DNA of 64,000 nt from Bryum argenteum (GCA_037043015.1 CM073327.1:5004727-5068726), one strand, 5' to 3'; shown: positions 23,210-34,772, numbered from the stretch's first letter. Program-made: numbers and translations. The notes: generated by a model from the letters alone, not told the origin.

Positions 23210-24100
23210 ATGAGATCTGACTACGGAGTATGGATCTCAGGCCAAGTGCTCTATCTTTATCGTGTCTTCCCCTCGTCACTGCGAGACAGTGCAAACTCGT
23301 CACTACGAGGCAGTGCTGAACGTGTCTGGCTGCGTGGATGTCAGCCTTTCGAGGATGCGGTGCGCACAGCTCGTGACGACGTGGCAGTGAATTGCGTATT
23401 TGGCTGCGAGCATCGAAGCCATTTGAGGATGAAGACGCAGCTCTCATCACGTCTTCATCGAAGCCATTTGAGGATGAAGACGAGTTCTGGGGTAAGCGTT
23501 CGTAGCAGCTACCAAGGAGGATGGAGGAGGGGTAATGAGCCCCCTAATTTTTTTATGTATAGACATTAAATGCCAAGGAGTAGGCTTCCAAGGGTAACTT
23601 GGGGTCGTAGACCTCAAATTTGAATTCAAAATTATCAAAAACGCCCCTGGGAGGTCCCAGATTCTAGGGTGCCTCCTTGGTAGCTGCCACGAACCATTGC
23701 CCAGCTCTCAGCGTTATCGTTTTCCTAGTAAGTTAAATTCTCTGCCTCGAGCACACTAAGTTACATGTTCAGTCTCTGCCTCAACAACAGGCAAGTCCTG
23801 TTTGGACAGCGCTCCCCTGTCCATGCTCAGGTCTTGGCCATATCTGTTGATCTTTTATTTTATCACTGGAGCCCAAAAACGAATCTTTCCAGGATGAGGG
23901 ACGCACCCGTCGTCCGCGCAAGGTAGTGTAGAACGTGTTTAGCAGCGTGCAACTCAGCCATCCGAGGATGAGGGACGATCGAGGCCGTAAGTTCAAACAA
24001 GGCAATCGATAGCGCAGAGGAAAAGGCAGAGGGACAAAATTCATGCACAAGAGCGTGGAGCAAGGTTAGTAGGCAGTATGATATGGAGATAAATTTCTTT
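23210..24100. other. Intergenic DNA with diverged internal duplication
   Basis: Short repeated motifs ('atcgaagccatttgagga' twice at about 23414 and 23458; related 'gaggatgagggacg' words at 23890-23970). No gene is recognised. The sequence is GC-richer than its surroundings. Confidence 0.4.
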
Positions 24101-24104
24101 CAGA

Positions 24105-24323
24105 ACACTAAATTTGATAATTAGTGTTAGATACACTAATTTACATAAACATGTTATAAGTTTTTATTGTTGTTCAATAATTTTACCCACTATATTGGCC
24201 AAGATTGGGGTCCTTAAATAGTATCAGAATCAATGCTCTTGGTAAATTTTTCAAAACAAAAGTAAAAACTTATAGCATTTTCAAATCTTATAATAATCTA
24301 ACACTAATTATCAAATTTAGTGT
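24105..24323. mobile_element. MITE with 28-bp terminal inverted repeats
   Basis: The left end ACACTAAATTTGATAATTAG is repeated inverted and exact at the right end (28 bp in total), followed by a second inverted pair 'ataagttttta' inside. Total 219 bp with no coding capacity. The superfamily was not assigned, as no clear target duplication was found. Confidence 0.75.
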
Positions 24324-24329
24324 ACTTCT

Positions 24330-25680
24330 ACTTGCAGCTTCTCTTATGAAAAAGTCAAAATTCTAACCACTCCCTCCAAACTGTCGATTGAAAGCCCGCG
24401 CACATGGGGCTGAGGGAGGGTTGAAGAAGGGCTCTTCCGCCACCCTCAGCCTGCCGTGAGCCCTCTCCGAGACTGACGGCAAAACGAGCTACCAGCTCAG
24501 CCCACCCCTCAGCCAAGTCGAGCAGCTCCTGCCCGACTCTCCACCAACCTGCCCAAAACCACAAAAGCCAAAAGTGGCCCCTTAACTACCCCTTAACTAC
24601 ACTTACCCTCACCCCTTTGACCCCCACCTCTTCTCTCTTCTTTTCTTCATTATTGTCCCCATCCCTTTGTATTTTACCCATCCCTTTGTATTTTCCCCAT
24701 CCCCTTACCTACCGATTTTTCTTATGACTCCATTATTTCTATTAGATATTTATTAGCTATTCCAAGATTTATAAGAAATAATTTTCCTCCCTTCTTATCT
24801 AAATTTTCACTATTATTCAAAGTTCCAGTCACTTGAACCACTCTAAAGTAATATTTTTGTCATTTCATTCAATAAACTTTGATGCAATTTTCTTTTTAAG
24901 TATTAATAACTTTCTAAAACAGTAGAATAAATAATAGAATCAATCGTCAAATGATGAATTATTAACTTTTAACCATCTTTGCTGATTATTTGATAATTCA
25001 AAACGAGTTATATTTTCTAGTGGGTTTTCAATTACCCAACTCTAATATAAATATACAGGAGTAAAACTTGTGGGCGTTTTAATTGAACACCAATTTTTTC
25101 AATACACTTAAAATTTTCAAAACTATTTTTTCCAATAAAAGGTAATTGATTCCACCAATTTATGGAAAAATCATGTATGGAATCTCGACCATACCCTCGA
25201 CTTGAACTAGAAAAATCTAGTTTGAAGAAAAAGAATTTAATTTTTGACTTCAACTAGATTTTTCTTGTTCTCTTCTTGCTCCATGAGTAACATATAATCT
25301 TCTTAGCATTTCTTCATCTATAACTAAGTTTTGACTTGAAAACAGCTCCGATCTCTCAATAATTTTTTTTATGCTTCCAAAAAACTTATAGGGTTTTAAT
25401 TGGTTGCTGTAAACCTTAAAACCACCTCCACCATGTTAATTTCTAATCCATTTGCATACACCCCTTACTTTCTTGAATCTAATTAATCTTAAGTAATTCA
25501 GGGAAAATAATTTCCTCACCCTCGTGGTCCTAAGATTTTCACCATAAATTTTTATATGACATGAAATACCTAGTAAAAAAATTATAAAGATCACTCAAAC
25601 TAGGGGCTGGGGTAAAGTGGGCTTTAAAAAAATAATAATAATAAAATAAATAAATAAAGAAAATAAAATTAAAATCCAAA
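24330..25680. other. Intergenic DNA, nothing recognised
   Basis: A C-rich stretch (24360-24720) is followed by AT-rich DNA with stops in all frames. No gene or element is recognised. Confidence 0.45.
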
Positions 25681-25705
25681 TAGCAGCTAAATTAAATAGG
25701 GGTAA

Positions 25706-25935
25706 AAAAAAGGGGGGGTCTGGGATACGGGGGCCTGGGAGGGTAGAGGGCTGGGATAATTAAAAGGGTAGGGAGGGGGAGCAAAAGGAAGGGGGGGTAA
25801 TCATGGGGGGCTGGGGTAATTATGTGGGAGGGGGGGGTTAGGCTGAGGGCGGGGGGGTGGCTGCCCTGCCCCCAGCAGGGGGCCCCTACCGCAGCAGCTG
25901 CTGCGAGGCACGCCAGGGCCCCTCCCAAAAATAGG
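25706..25935 (+). repeat. G-rich tract with G-quadruplex potential
   Basis: The plus strand has about a dozen runs of 4-8 G separated by short linkers, such as 'gggggggtctggg', 'ggggggctgggg' and 'ggcgggggggtgg'. Minus-strand Pro-rich open frames arise from this composition. Confidence 0.7.
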
Positions 25936-25939
25936 AGGC

Positions 25940-27780
25940 CTGGCCCAGGCCCAAGCTGAGCAGAACTGGGCCACGTGCGAGGGCCATGAGTGGCCCTTCC
26001 CGTGTGGGCGAAGGGGCCGGGACTGGGAACCTGGGTGAAATTCTCTTATTCGTGGTCGGCAAGCGATCGCTCTGGACGAGTGCTCGATCGACTGCCCGAG
26101 ATCATTGTAGACAAATATGCGCGATCACTATGGATGACTGCGGACGAATGGCCTTCACCCTAGTTCTTGTTTTGAGTTGCTACAAAGATAGTCGTTCCCT
26201 GCAAAAAGCTCCCATTTAGTGAGAGTGGGAGGGTTTTCGAACGAGGTGACAGAGAGCAGTGGAGCTCGTTTTCTTTTGGCGGCCACGCTACCGCCAGGTT
26301 CACAACATGGATAGAGTGGCCGTAAGACATGCTCTTACAGTCTAGAACACTACTACCTTGTCGAAGGCTTTTTGAAGTCTACTTCTAGAAGAGTAGCTTC
26401 TGCCTAAATCTTGCTACTCAATCTATGGTTGTAATTTTGTTTGGTGGTCTTTTCGTCCTACTTTATATAAGGTGTGAACACCTAATTTTGTACACTTAAG
26501 AGATTCCCTATACTTGGAGTGGTGGATTGAGGTACCAGGTGAACTTAGTAAGGTACCACTAAGTTCCGTTGATTAGCAAGGAGTAAAACGAAGTTTCCAT
26601 ATCTTTTCGATATATATAAACACTTACAATAAGAACTACAAATTCTAGGAGTGACCAATATAGGTTCACGTGTAATTGGACAACCCACTGCATGTACGCA
26701 TGGGATACATTGATTATAATTAGCGGGTGATTAAGTCTTCATGAAAGCAAGAATCTAGCATTGATGCATGATTATTGGAGGAGGCCAACTTTGAGTTCTC
26801 TAAGACCTTATTATCCTCTAGGGTACTCGTTGACGTGCTGGCCGACCTTATCACTTAATAATTATTGTGTACGTTACCATGCACAATATGAATGTTTCAT
26901 ATCTAAAGTACCATGTGTCCTCTAGGTGATAAATGGTAACCCAGAGCAGCCTCCCATATGATGCTTCAAACCTTTATGATAGAATCACCCAAACTCATAT
27001 GCCTAGTCCCCAAAAGCAATCCATATGAATGGATGCATTCACAAGCAATTCCTCACCCATTACCATGCACATAAGAATCTACTTCTAAAAACTTACAACA
27101 AAAGGTACGCATTGATTACCAAAAGGTGAGTTGTACATACTCAATCACGATTTTAGGAGGGGTCAATGCACACAAAGAAGAGTTGAGGCATACAAAACTC
27201 TGAAAATTTATAACATATTTATGAAAGATGAGTAAATTTTTATTTGGATTGGGTTCACATTTTTTTAAGATTGCCAATAAGCTATATAGTTTTGGGAGCA
27301 TATGATTCTTATTTCTGATTAAATATTATCATAAAGCTCTCAAAATTCATTTTGTCTAGTACGTAAGATGATAAATATGTCTTTTTGAGATTTATTTGAG
27401 TATTCTTAAATTAGGAATGTTGGATGGTGACATTTTTATTAATTTTTGACTTATTTTCTTATTTTCTCATTACTTCCTTGACTTACGTTTAGAAATATTT
27501 AGAAATTTGTAAAGAGTTCAATAAAATTTATACACTTCCATCATATATTTTTTGTGGAACTTTTTAGTATATATATCCATACATGCCTTAAACATAATGT
27601 ACAATTAACATATATGTAATAAATCAAAAATTGACCACTCATAGCCCGTGCACACGGGTCAGTAGTTGCTTAGCGAGGCCAAGCCCTCCCTCTTTTTATA
27701 GCTCGGACGTTGCGAGCCACCACTTGTTGCCACTTAAGTATCTTCTAAGCTTACAAGCGTTTATTAGCACCGTGAGCAAT
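25940..27780. other. Intergenic DNA, nothing recognised
   Basis: The open frame 25986-26219 (77 aa) has no recognised features. A short palindrome 'cccgtgcacacggg' at about 27644 resembles hairpins seen at ends of some plant transposons but has no partner. No gene is called. Confidence 0.4.
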
Positions 27781-28094
27781 TTCATATACAGTGGTCAGCA
27801 AAAGTGTTCGGACAGGAATAACAATCTTGATTTAGTAGTAACACTTGTCAACTTTGGTGGGTAGGTGCTGATTTTTTCAGCTAATTATAACTAAAGAGCC
27901 ATTTGTAAATTAGAAAGAGTACCAAAATCGACATTGAGCCAGGGCAGCAGTTCATGATGTGTCAATCATGGGTGTCCAATTCATTATGCATACAAGTTGT
28001 GCATCTAAAAAATCTTAACAATCAACATGTATTTATGGAGACCTCTTGCATTTCAAAATTCATTGTGATTGAGTAAGATTGCTTCTGATTAGCT

Positions 28095-29370
28095 ATGGCT
28101 CCTAGAAGGTCTCGTGCTGAACGTGAGTTAGTTGTCCAGATGCATGAGAGAGAGACTACGTACATTGAAATTTCAGTGGTTTTAGGCATCCCTCGAAACA
28201 CTTGCCATGCTATTGTACAGAGGTTTACAATGAGAGGTCATTTGAGAGATGCTCTTTCATAACGGAGACCTTGAATTCTTGATGAATGTGGTGATCGTAT
28301 GGTTGTAAGGTTGTTGAATGCACCAACTAATGGTACAGCTGCAGCAATGGGTATAGAAATGCGATCTCAAGGATTGGATTTGAGTGATGATACAATTAGA
28401 AGATGTCTTCAGAGGCAAGGATTGAGAGCACGAGTGAAAACTAAGAAGCCATTCTTGTCAAAAAAGCACAAAGCACATCGATATGCATGGGCAAAAAAGT
28501 GTAGGCATGCAAGTTGGATGGATTGGAGTTATGTGGTTTTCTCAGATGAGTCAAAATTCAATTTATTTGGCTCAGATGGGAGGCAGTATTTTTGGAGGAA
28601 GAGAGGAGAGCATCTTTTAGATCAACATGTGCAACCAAGATTGTCATATCGGGCGTGTTGAGGCAATCGGGCGGACAAAACGGACGTACGAGTTGTCCCG
28701 GACGGACGGGCGTGCCCGCCCACCTTGATAGTAGGAGGCGTGTAATTTTTTCATGGGTAAGAAACTTTGCAGTAAAAAGCCACGTAGGATGTGACGTGTA
28801 AGTCCATCGTGGCATCGGGGCGGGTGAAATTGTGCCATGGCGGATGAACTTTTGTTAAGGCGGGTGAACTTTTTAGGGGACGGGTGAACTTTAGAGGGGG
28901 CGGGTGAACTTTTGAGGGGGCAGGTGAACTTTGGTGGCGGAGCGGGTGAGGGCCAGTACAACCTACTATCAAATTTGGAGGTGGAAATATTATGGTTTGG
29001 GGATGTATGACTTGGGAGGGAGTTGGCAACCTTGGTCTTATACAAGGGACTATGGATAAGTTTCTATATCGTGAAATTTTGGAGATGGAACTCATGAATA
29101 CTATATACATGCATGATTCAGGAGAGGAGAACGTTATTTTTCAGCACGACAACGATCCCAAACATACTTTTAAGTATGTTACAGATTGATTGTTAGCACA
29201 GAAGTTTCAACTAATTTGGCATCCGCCTCAATCTCTTGACTTGAATCCTATAGAACACCTTTGGAATGAAGTAGATCGTCATATGAGAATGTCGGAGAAG
29301 AAACCCACTAACAAGAAGGATTTGTGGGAGAAATTGGAAGAAATTTGGTATAGCAAACGATGGTAGTCAT
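28095..29370 (+). pseudogene. Tc1-like transposase (DD34E), disabled
   Basis: The frame starts at 28095 with a helix-turn-helix region (RRSRAERELVVQMHERET; IPRNTCHAIVQRF). The DDE core is present: VVFSDESKFNLF (first Asp), VIFQHDNDPKHT (second Asp) and LDLNPIEHLWNEVDR (Glu), with exactly 34 positions between the second Asp and the Glu. It would insert copies of its element at TA sites. It is dead: TAA and TGA codons interrupt the HTH linker (near 28259-28275), a TGA replaces a probable Trp near 29187, a 319-bp MITE splits the core after HVQP, and the C-terminus is truncated (EIWYS runs into KRW-stop, with remnant GSHYDC-like codons after). Plant mariner-like transposases are typically DD39D, so this type is unusual here. 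Confidence 0.8.
28637..28955 (-). mobile_element. hAT-type MITE inserted in the Tc1 transposase
   Basis: The first about 150 bp match the reverse complement of the right part of the 56698-57032 element ('tagttgtcccggac', 'gcccaccttgat', 'catgggtaa.aaactttg'). It is flanked by gtgcaacc and gtacaacc, an 8-bp target duplication with one mismatch. Removing it restores the transposase frame (HVQP-TIKFGG). The right end has lost its inverted repeat and contains five or six copies of 'gggcgggtgaacttt'. Confidence 0.8.
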
Positions 29371-29699
29371 TATGATTGTGCATTCAAGTTTTTATGTAAT
29401 CATTATGATTCTACATTTTAGTTTTTAGCTTGATTTTGTAGCTCATGGCTTTGTTTTCAGTATAAATAGATAACCACTTCACTTTTTGCATAAAGAATTG
29501 GACACCCACAGGATGTGTTTTATTTTTGATTGATTTTTTGATTGACATTTTTTATTATGAATGTTATGTTACATGTTTGTTGTAACTATGTGATTGTATG
29601 TTTAAATTTTTACAACTTGAATATGAGTTAGGTGGGAAAACTAGCTCATATTGGAATAGGAAGCGTCCTGTCCAAACACTTCTGCTAACCATTGTATGT

Positions 29700-29840
29700 A
29701 ACTTGCTTCCCCTCCACATCTCTTGCACTGTGGGGTGGGCCAGGCAAGCTAGCAAAACATATTGGAAAGGTCAAAAGGAGGTGGGCAGAAAGCAGATTAA
29801 GCATCCATTGAGCCTCCATCAGCCTCATGTGCGCGGGGCT
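29700..29840. other. Spacer between the transposon and the PS decarboxylase gene
   Basis: Downstream (3') of the minus-strand decarboxylase gene. No canonical poly(A) signal could be singled out. Confidence 0.3.
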
Positions 29841-31440
29841 TCAGTGAGCAGACTTGGCGATGGCAATCTGGTCGTTCACCCTGACGATCGGACCGTCACA
29901 AGGAGGGGAGCCGGAGGGGAGAGGCTCTGCTCCTGTGAAACGTTCGATGGCTCCGGATTCGAAAATTATCACCACGGCTGACCCGCCGTAGCCAAACCAC
30001 CCAATATCGTCGCCTTTCTGGACATGGTCGCCAACCTTCAGGCCGTCTCGGATGCGTACGGAGGAGATGTCGGTGATGCCAATGGGCATCATGCACACAG
30101 TGCCAATCGATCTATTGTCCGCGGCGATGAACACCAACTTGCGATGATTCACGGCTGTATAGTAAACTTGCGATTCAGCAAGATCCATGTTGTCCCCCAT
30201 CGGCTCCGGTACGCTGAACAGCAGCCCATTGGGCGGTGTGACTATAGCTTCCACCGTCCCATCCACTGGCGCATGAAAGTGGTGGTACATATGGCTGTTC
30301 AGGTACGTATGGAACAAGTCCCCTCCCTTAAAAACGTCGACGTAGGATTTCTCTGTTCAACCTAAAAGAACCTCATCATTTGTTTGATAACGAAGACAGA
30401 CCCAATGTGAAGTTGTTAAAATTATTTTGCTTGTACGATGAACTTGCAATGAAAAGGATCCGTTGATTTGATAACATCGAGGTTTCTGAGCTGTGAAAAG
30501 GAATGCTGGGAAGTGTTTTGGATACGTACTCGTTGTGGGTGACGTGTTTCCAGCGAAGATGTCCACAAGTGAGTATCGCTCGCCTTTGAGCCAAAACGGC
30601 TGAGACGCCTGCAGATCGCGTGCGACCGCCATCAAGTACCCGTCGTTGGTAGACACGATCACTCTGGGGTCGTTCGGTTCAGCAACCGGCCGGGCCGATC
30701 GCTTGATGACGCGGTGGAAGAATGCGTTGTAGGATGAGAAGCCTCCATGCGGCTTCTCCATGTCCAGTTCGTATTCCCAGAGTTGGTAGTCCTGAAAAGC
30801 GGACTCTGACAACCAGCCGCACTCGTCCTTCGTCAAGACCTTCGCACTGTCGGGGCTGTCTAGGTAGGCGCACCATTCCTGCAACCACAACCACAGCAAC
30901 AGTTTCTACATTTCAGAAACACAAACTGATGGACATTTCGAAGTTAGGACCACATTCTGTTCGACGAAAAGGTGGTCGATGCGAAGGTAAAGTTCGTGAC
31001 AGTACCTTCAAGACGGCTCGCATGGCTTCGTTGAAAGTGTAGTCGCGGAAGACATGCATCCCTGCGGTCGTGCCCATCATATACGCAAAAAGTTCCCACA
31101 TCGGGAACACGTGGCACCGGTTGGGGTCGGGGTGATACTCAGGGGCGGTGACGACGACGGTGGCAAGATGCTGCAGCATTTGCTCGATGTCCGTCACGAC
31201 CTTGTGCTCGTCGGCAACCTGGTCGATCATCTCCGTGACGTACATGCGGAAGATTGGATCTGAGTAGATCAGCTCCCGCAGCTTGTTGACGGCCGGGCTT
31301 GACTTGGGATCGACCAACCTGCCTTGCGATTGGAGGCTCCTGTGCCATTCTGTGATGCATGATAGATCCGGTGGCAAGTAGCCCGCCTGGTATCCGAATG
31401 AGTTCTGGTAGCGCGCCTCCTGCAATTTCTCATCCACCAT
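29841..31440 (-). CDS. Phosphatidylserine decarboxylase-family protein
   Basis: Three exons (31006-31440, 30530-30878, 29841-30352) with GT/AG introns of 127 and 177 bp join in frame to 431 aa, near the usual size for the family. Residues about 20-145 match the N-terminal PSDC-type domain (SPAVNKLRELIYSDPIFRMY; FRDYTFNEAM). Residues about 190-431 match the PS decarboxylase domain: catalytic His region YHHFHAPVDG (about 284-293), and FGYGGS with Ser about 386 at the expected self-cleavage point that generates the pyruvoyl group. These proteins decarboxylate phosphatidylserine or related amino acids, and the substrate of this two-domain class is uncertain. No signal peptide or membrane segment is seen. 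The 5' end is uncertain: an acceptor-like TTGCAG precedes the ATG and an in-frame QSNG lies upstream, so an earlier coding exon is possible. No disabling lesion is seen. Confidence 0.85.
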
Positions 31441-31449
31441 CCCATTGCT

Positions 31450-32685
31450 CTGGCTGCAATGCGATCAACGCGGCATCAGCATATCATTCAGGGATTAGCG
31501 TATCTGCTTTAATTTCTTATTGCCATTTCAATCACCATACCTGTAATGTTCAATCGCATCATTTAAGCTCGTCTTCAAGTCTACAAACGTTTGTTTCTTG
31601 ACTTCCACTGAACAAAAATGGCCAGGGTTACGAGAAAGCTCCTCTTAAACACCATCTGAATCGCCGACTAAACTGCCTACCACACAAAAGTTGAGAAGTT
31701 TGCAACCTTTGATTAAATTTGCGAATGTCATACTCAGGGGCAATCCACACGGGCCGCAACGGCAACCAGCTGTTATGTGCGATTGGCTGACGCTGTTGAT
31801 GGTTTGCCACACGGTGGGCAGACCCGGAGCGGCAACTCTGACGTGGCCTGGCAGAGAGCCCTTCCAAAACTTCCTTCCAAAACTTCCAGGCGCTCGACGC
31901 TGGAAGCCCGAGTTTGGCGGGCGCTATCACCAATGGCTGCCTCCCCGCCCTTTTGAATCCCAGGCGCGGCGCGACTTCCCTCCTGCGACCTGCAGCGCGA
32001 CCTCGCGACCTCGGTGCCTGCGGCTGCCTCTCCCGCCCGTCTGCCGCCCGTCTTCCAGCTCTACTCTAACCCTAGCCTTTGCAACCTCTGCCGCTGCCCC
32101 CGTGTGGATTGCCCCTCAGACACAATTGTAAACAGAACAAAGCAATACATACCAGGTGCTTCAACCTCCTTGCCATTCGAGTCACTTCTTAACTTCGCCT
32201 TCTCTGCGATCCCCTCATTTCTGCAACCAATGGGCCGGTCAACAGAATCAATCACTGACAAGACACAAGAGTTCGACAAGATCGTTAATTTGCATCTACA
32301 CAGAACTGCAAACGAGGAAAAGGGACGATCGACAATGGGCCCAATGCAAGAAAGTCGATTGTACTCTAATGCGTGCTGTACTGCAATTAGCTTCTCGACA
32401 AGTGGAGGCATTGTTGCGTGTCCTCCCGCTAGATACTTCGTGCTTGGATACCCTGGGATGCACGCACAACCAAAGTCCTTGTGAACATGTGCGCGCGGGT
32501 TTTAAACCTGGAACTTCGGAGCCCATTACGGTTATGAGGAAGTTCGGAAGATGATTTTGGATGAAAAATTGTTGTCTATCGTTCCGGTATCAGATTTCAA
32601 ATTCATTCATTGGACACTTTGTGTCTGCTTAGATCGATCAATGAGACGTTATTCAGTGTACTATGAATCTCATACGCTTCCTAAA
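31450..32685. other. Upstream region of the PS decarboxylase gene
   Basis: GC-rich at 31740-32130. The minus strand carries GGCTAGGGTTAGAG (near 32065-32080), a telo-box-like motif common near plant transcription starts. The open frames here (31691-32131, 32014-32484) have no recognised family and are probably incidental. Confidence 0.4.
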
Positions 32686-32689
32686 TTAT

Positions 32690-33346
32690 CGAAGTACATG
32701 ATTTTTCAAGTTCCACTGTCACTTCGTAATTGCACAGCATTCGCTCCGCCACTGTCATTCTCGTTCTTGTCGCCTACATCAACGGCGGGAAAAACTTTCA
32801 CCTGATTTTTCTCTCAGGGTGCACATGAAACATGTGGGCACCTGAGTTTGAAACGATTCATCCGTGGATGGATGTCTCGCTGCATAGGCTGTGGCCTTGC
32901 CATGAGTGAGTCAGCTTCAAAGCATCCCGAGGTGGGTCGGGATTCGGGAAGATGCCAAACTGATTGTCGATTGTGTAACTTGTTTTTTTCATATTAGATC
33001 CTGGCGATAGAAAGTCCTAGTTCTGCCAGGAGCAAAACCCTACGCACATAGTAATCAGATTCAAATGCAAGCATATTTCTCCATGTTGAGTTAAACTCAA
33101 GCTTTGTTGGGATGCTTTGAAGCTGACTCATGGCAAGGCCACAGCCTAACTGAGCAGCGAGACATCCATCCACGGATGAATCGTTTCAAACTCAGGTGCC
33201 ACATGTTTCATGTGCACCCTGAGAGGAAAATCAGGTGAAAGCTTTTCCCGCCGTTAATGTAGGCGACAAGAACGAGAATGACACTGGCGGAGCGAATGCT
33301 GTGCAACTACGAAGTGACAGAGGAACTTAAAATATCATGTACATCG
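32690..33346. repeat. Inverted repeat, 239-bp arms, 180-bp spacer
   Basis: 32690-32928 and 33109-33346 are reverse complements with few differences (for example 'cagcattcgctccgcca', 'ctcagggtgcacatgaaac', 'gatggatgtctcgctgc'). The transcript of either strand would form a long hairpin. No terminal target duplication is evident. Confidence 0.9.
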
Positions 33347-33350
33347 AGAA

Positions 33351-33420
33351 TTGAGCGAGCGTGTTCACGGTCATGGCCATGGTCACGGTCATGGTCACGG
33401 TCGTGAATTGTCAATTGGTC
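33351..33420 (+). repeat. Gly-His-encoding short tandem repeat
   Basis: Repeated 12-bp 'catggtcacggt' units beside the right arm of the inverted repeat encode (GH)n in the plus frame of a 64-aa open frame. No gene is supported. Confidence 0.5.
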
Positions 33421-33926
33421 AGGTGTACACGGTAAGAAGAGTTTTCAGTGCGTGGTATTTGATTCTTATTAAGAATTTATTAGATCCAAATAATCTATCA
33501 TTCAATGTAGGTTGTGTTGTTTTGTTTTGTTTCAATTGCAAGTAACATTGTGATCTTGGGAACTGCCTATTGGATCACGTCGCATGAGGTGGCGTTGGAA
33601 GCATTTTTTTTTTATAGAGTTGTGGAAGACAGTGGATCGCTAAATGGGTCGATGGATTCTGAGATATTGAATTTTGAAGTATTTATGACTCCAAAATCAC
33701 GAGAAATTCCAAAATGACCTAATTATAGGCAATATATTTGTGGCAATGTTGTGGGTCATACTATTCTATTTTATAAGGCAAATAATACTTTTAGGATTTT
33801 ACTTTGTGACATTATAATTGAAGAGACGTCGTCTCGATTTAAGTCGCATGAGGCGTCATTGGAAGGGGGTTATTTGTAGAGTTACGGATACAATGGATTG
33901 TGAAACGAGTCCACAAGTCCCAAGAC

Positions 33927-34372
33927 CCTCAATTCCATTAAAATGGCGGTATGCTTTGTACCATTTCGCAAAACCCCTATGAGCCATTTTGGTTGCATTC
34001 TAAAACGTGTCATTTTACAAGCATATTTCTGAACTCAAGTTTAAAAGTATTTATGCCTCCAATATGGCATGTTTATTAATATCACACATGTACTTCGTAC
34101 TATCAAATGATTTCTATAATATCACCAAAATTTCCATAATATCAACAAAATTTTCATAATATCACACATTTTTATGGTTTTTGACCTTTGGACATAGTCA
34201 AAGGGCAATATTCCACAACGGCCGTTCCAAAACATTGTTGTTTTTAAAATGCGGTTACAAATATTTATCCTATCATGTCAAAACTCCACAAAAACCAAAG
34301 TTATTTTTTTCATTTGAAGCACCCCAAAAAGCGCCAGTATACGAGAATAACGCCATTTTAACAGAATTGAGG
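33927..34372 (+). mobile_element. Long 'CCTCAATTCC' MITE family, copy 1
   Basis: About 446 bp with inverted ends CCTCAATTCCATTAAAATGG and CCATTTTAACAGAATTGAGG. Shared interior: 'catttt.caagcatattt', 'aatatcaccaaaatttcc', 'tggtttttgacctttg'. Copies also at 35625, 38787 (partial), 42228 and 44438. Confidence 0.75.
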
Positions 34373-34523
34373 TTGGAGATTTTGAACTTTGAAGTACTTA
34401 TAGCCCCCAAATCACCAAAAAATACAAAAGTGACCTAATTATGCTTATCGACCTACACAAAATATTTCATGTACAATGTAGGAATATTTTGCATACATAC
34501 TCATTTTTTGTAAATCCCCATAT

Positions 34524-34772
34524 CCCCAATTTCCATCAAAATGGCATTATTCCGGTAAAATGGCACACCTCAACTTTCTGAACTTTCAAAAACCATGTGA
34601 TAGAATAGAATTTTGAAGGTGATATTATGGAAAATGAGTGACAATGTATATAAATGAGTGATATTTTAAAAAAATGTAATATTACTGAATACACCATTAC
34701 TTGTAAGCACATATGTAAAATTTGGTGTGACAAAATGGTACATGGCATAGTACCATTTTACCGAAATTGAGG
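34524..34772 (+). mobile_element. Short 'CCTCAATT' MITE family, uninterrupted copy
   Basis: 249 bp with inverted ends CCCCAATTTCCATCAAAATG and CATTTTACCGAAATTGAGG. It is the uninterrupted counterpart of 36200-36749. Confidence 0.75.

Larger units (their letters stand above)
27789..29694 (+). mobile_element. Tc1-like DNA transposon, decayed and interrupted
   Basis: The ends CAGTGGTCAGCAAAAGTGTT (left) and, read inverted, CAATGGTTAGCAGAAGTGTT (right) are near-matching terminal inverted repeats, and both abut TA, the Tc1/mariner target. About 180-200 bp inside each end lies a second inverted motif, GGGTGTCCAATTC (near 27970 and, inverted, near 29490-29505), giving an IR/DR-like end structure. 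Without the inserted MITE the element is about 1.58 kb, the usual Tc1 size. Confidence 0.85.

Noticed and set aside
27637..27665. Helitron 3' end (GC hairpin 'cccgtgcacacggg')
   Set aside because: No CTRR-T follows the hairpin on either strand, and no matching 5' end was found.
28644..29110. Minus-strand open frames of 119-133 aa (PSKVHPPP-type repeats)
   Set aside because: They arise from the 'gggcgggtgaacttt' tandem motif inside the hAT MITE, antisense to it.
31691..32484. Overlapping plus-strand open frames of 146 and 156 aa as a gene divergent from the PS decarboxylase
   Set aside because: No recognisable domain. GC-rich composition and a telo-box-like motif on the opposite strand fit a promoter or 5' UTR better.
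33351..33545. Gly-His-rich open frame as a metal-binding protein
   Set aside because: It is a short simple-sequence repeat at the edge of an inverted repeat, with no conserved context.
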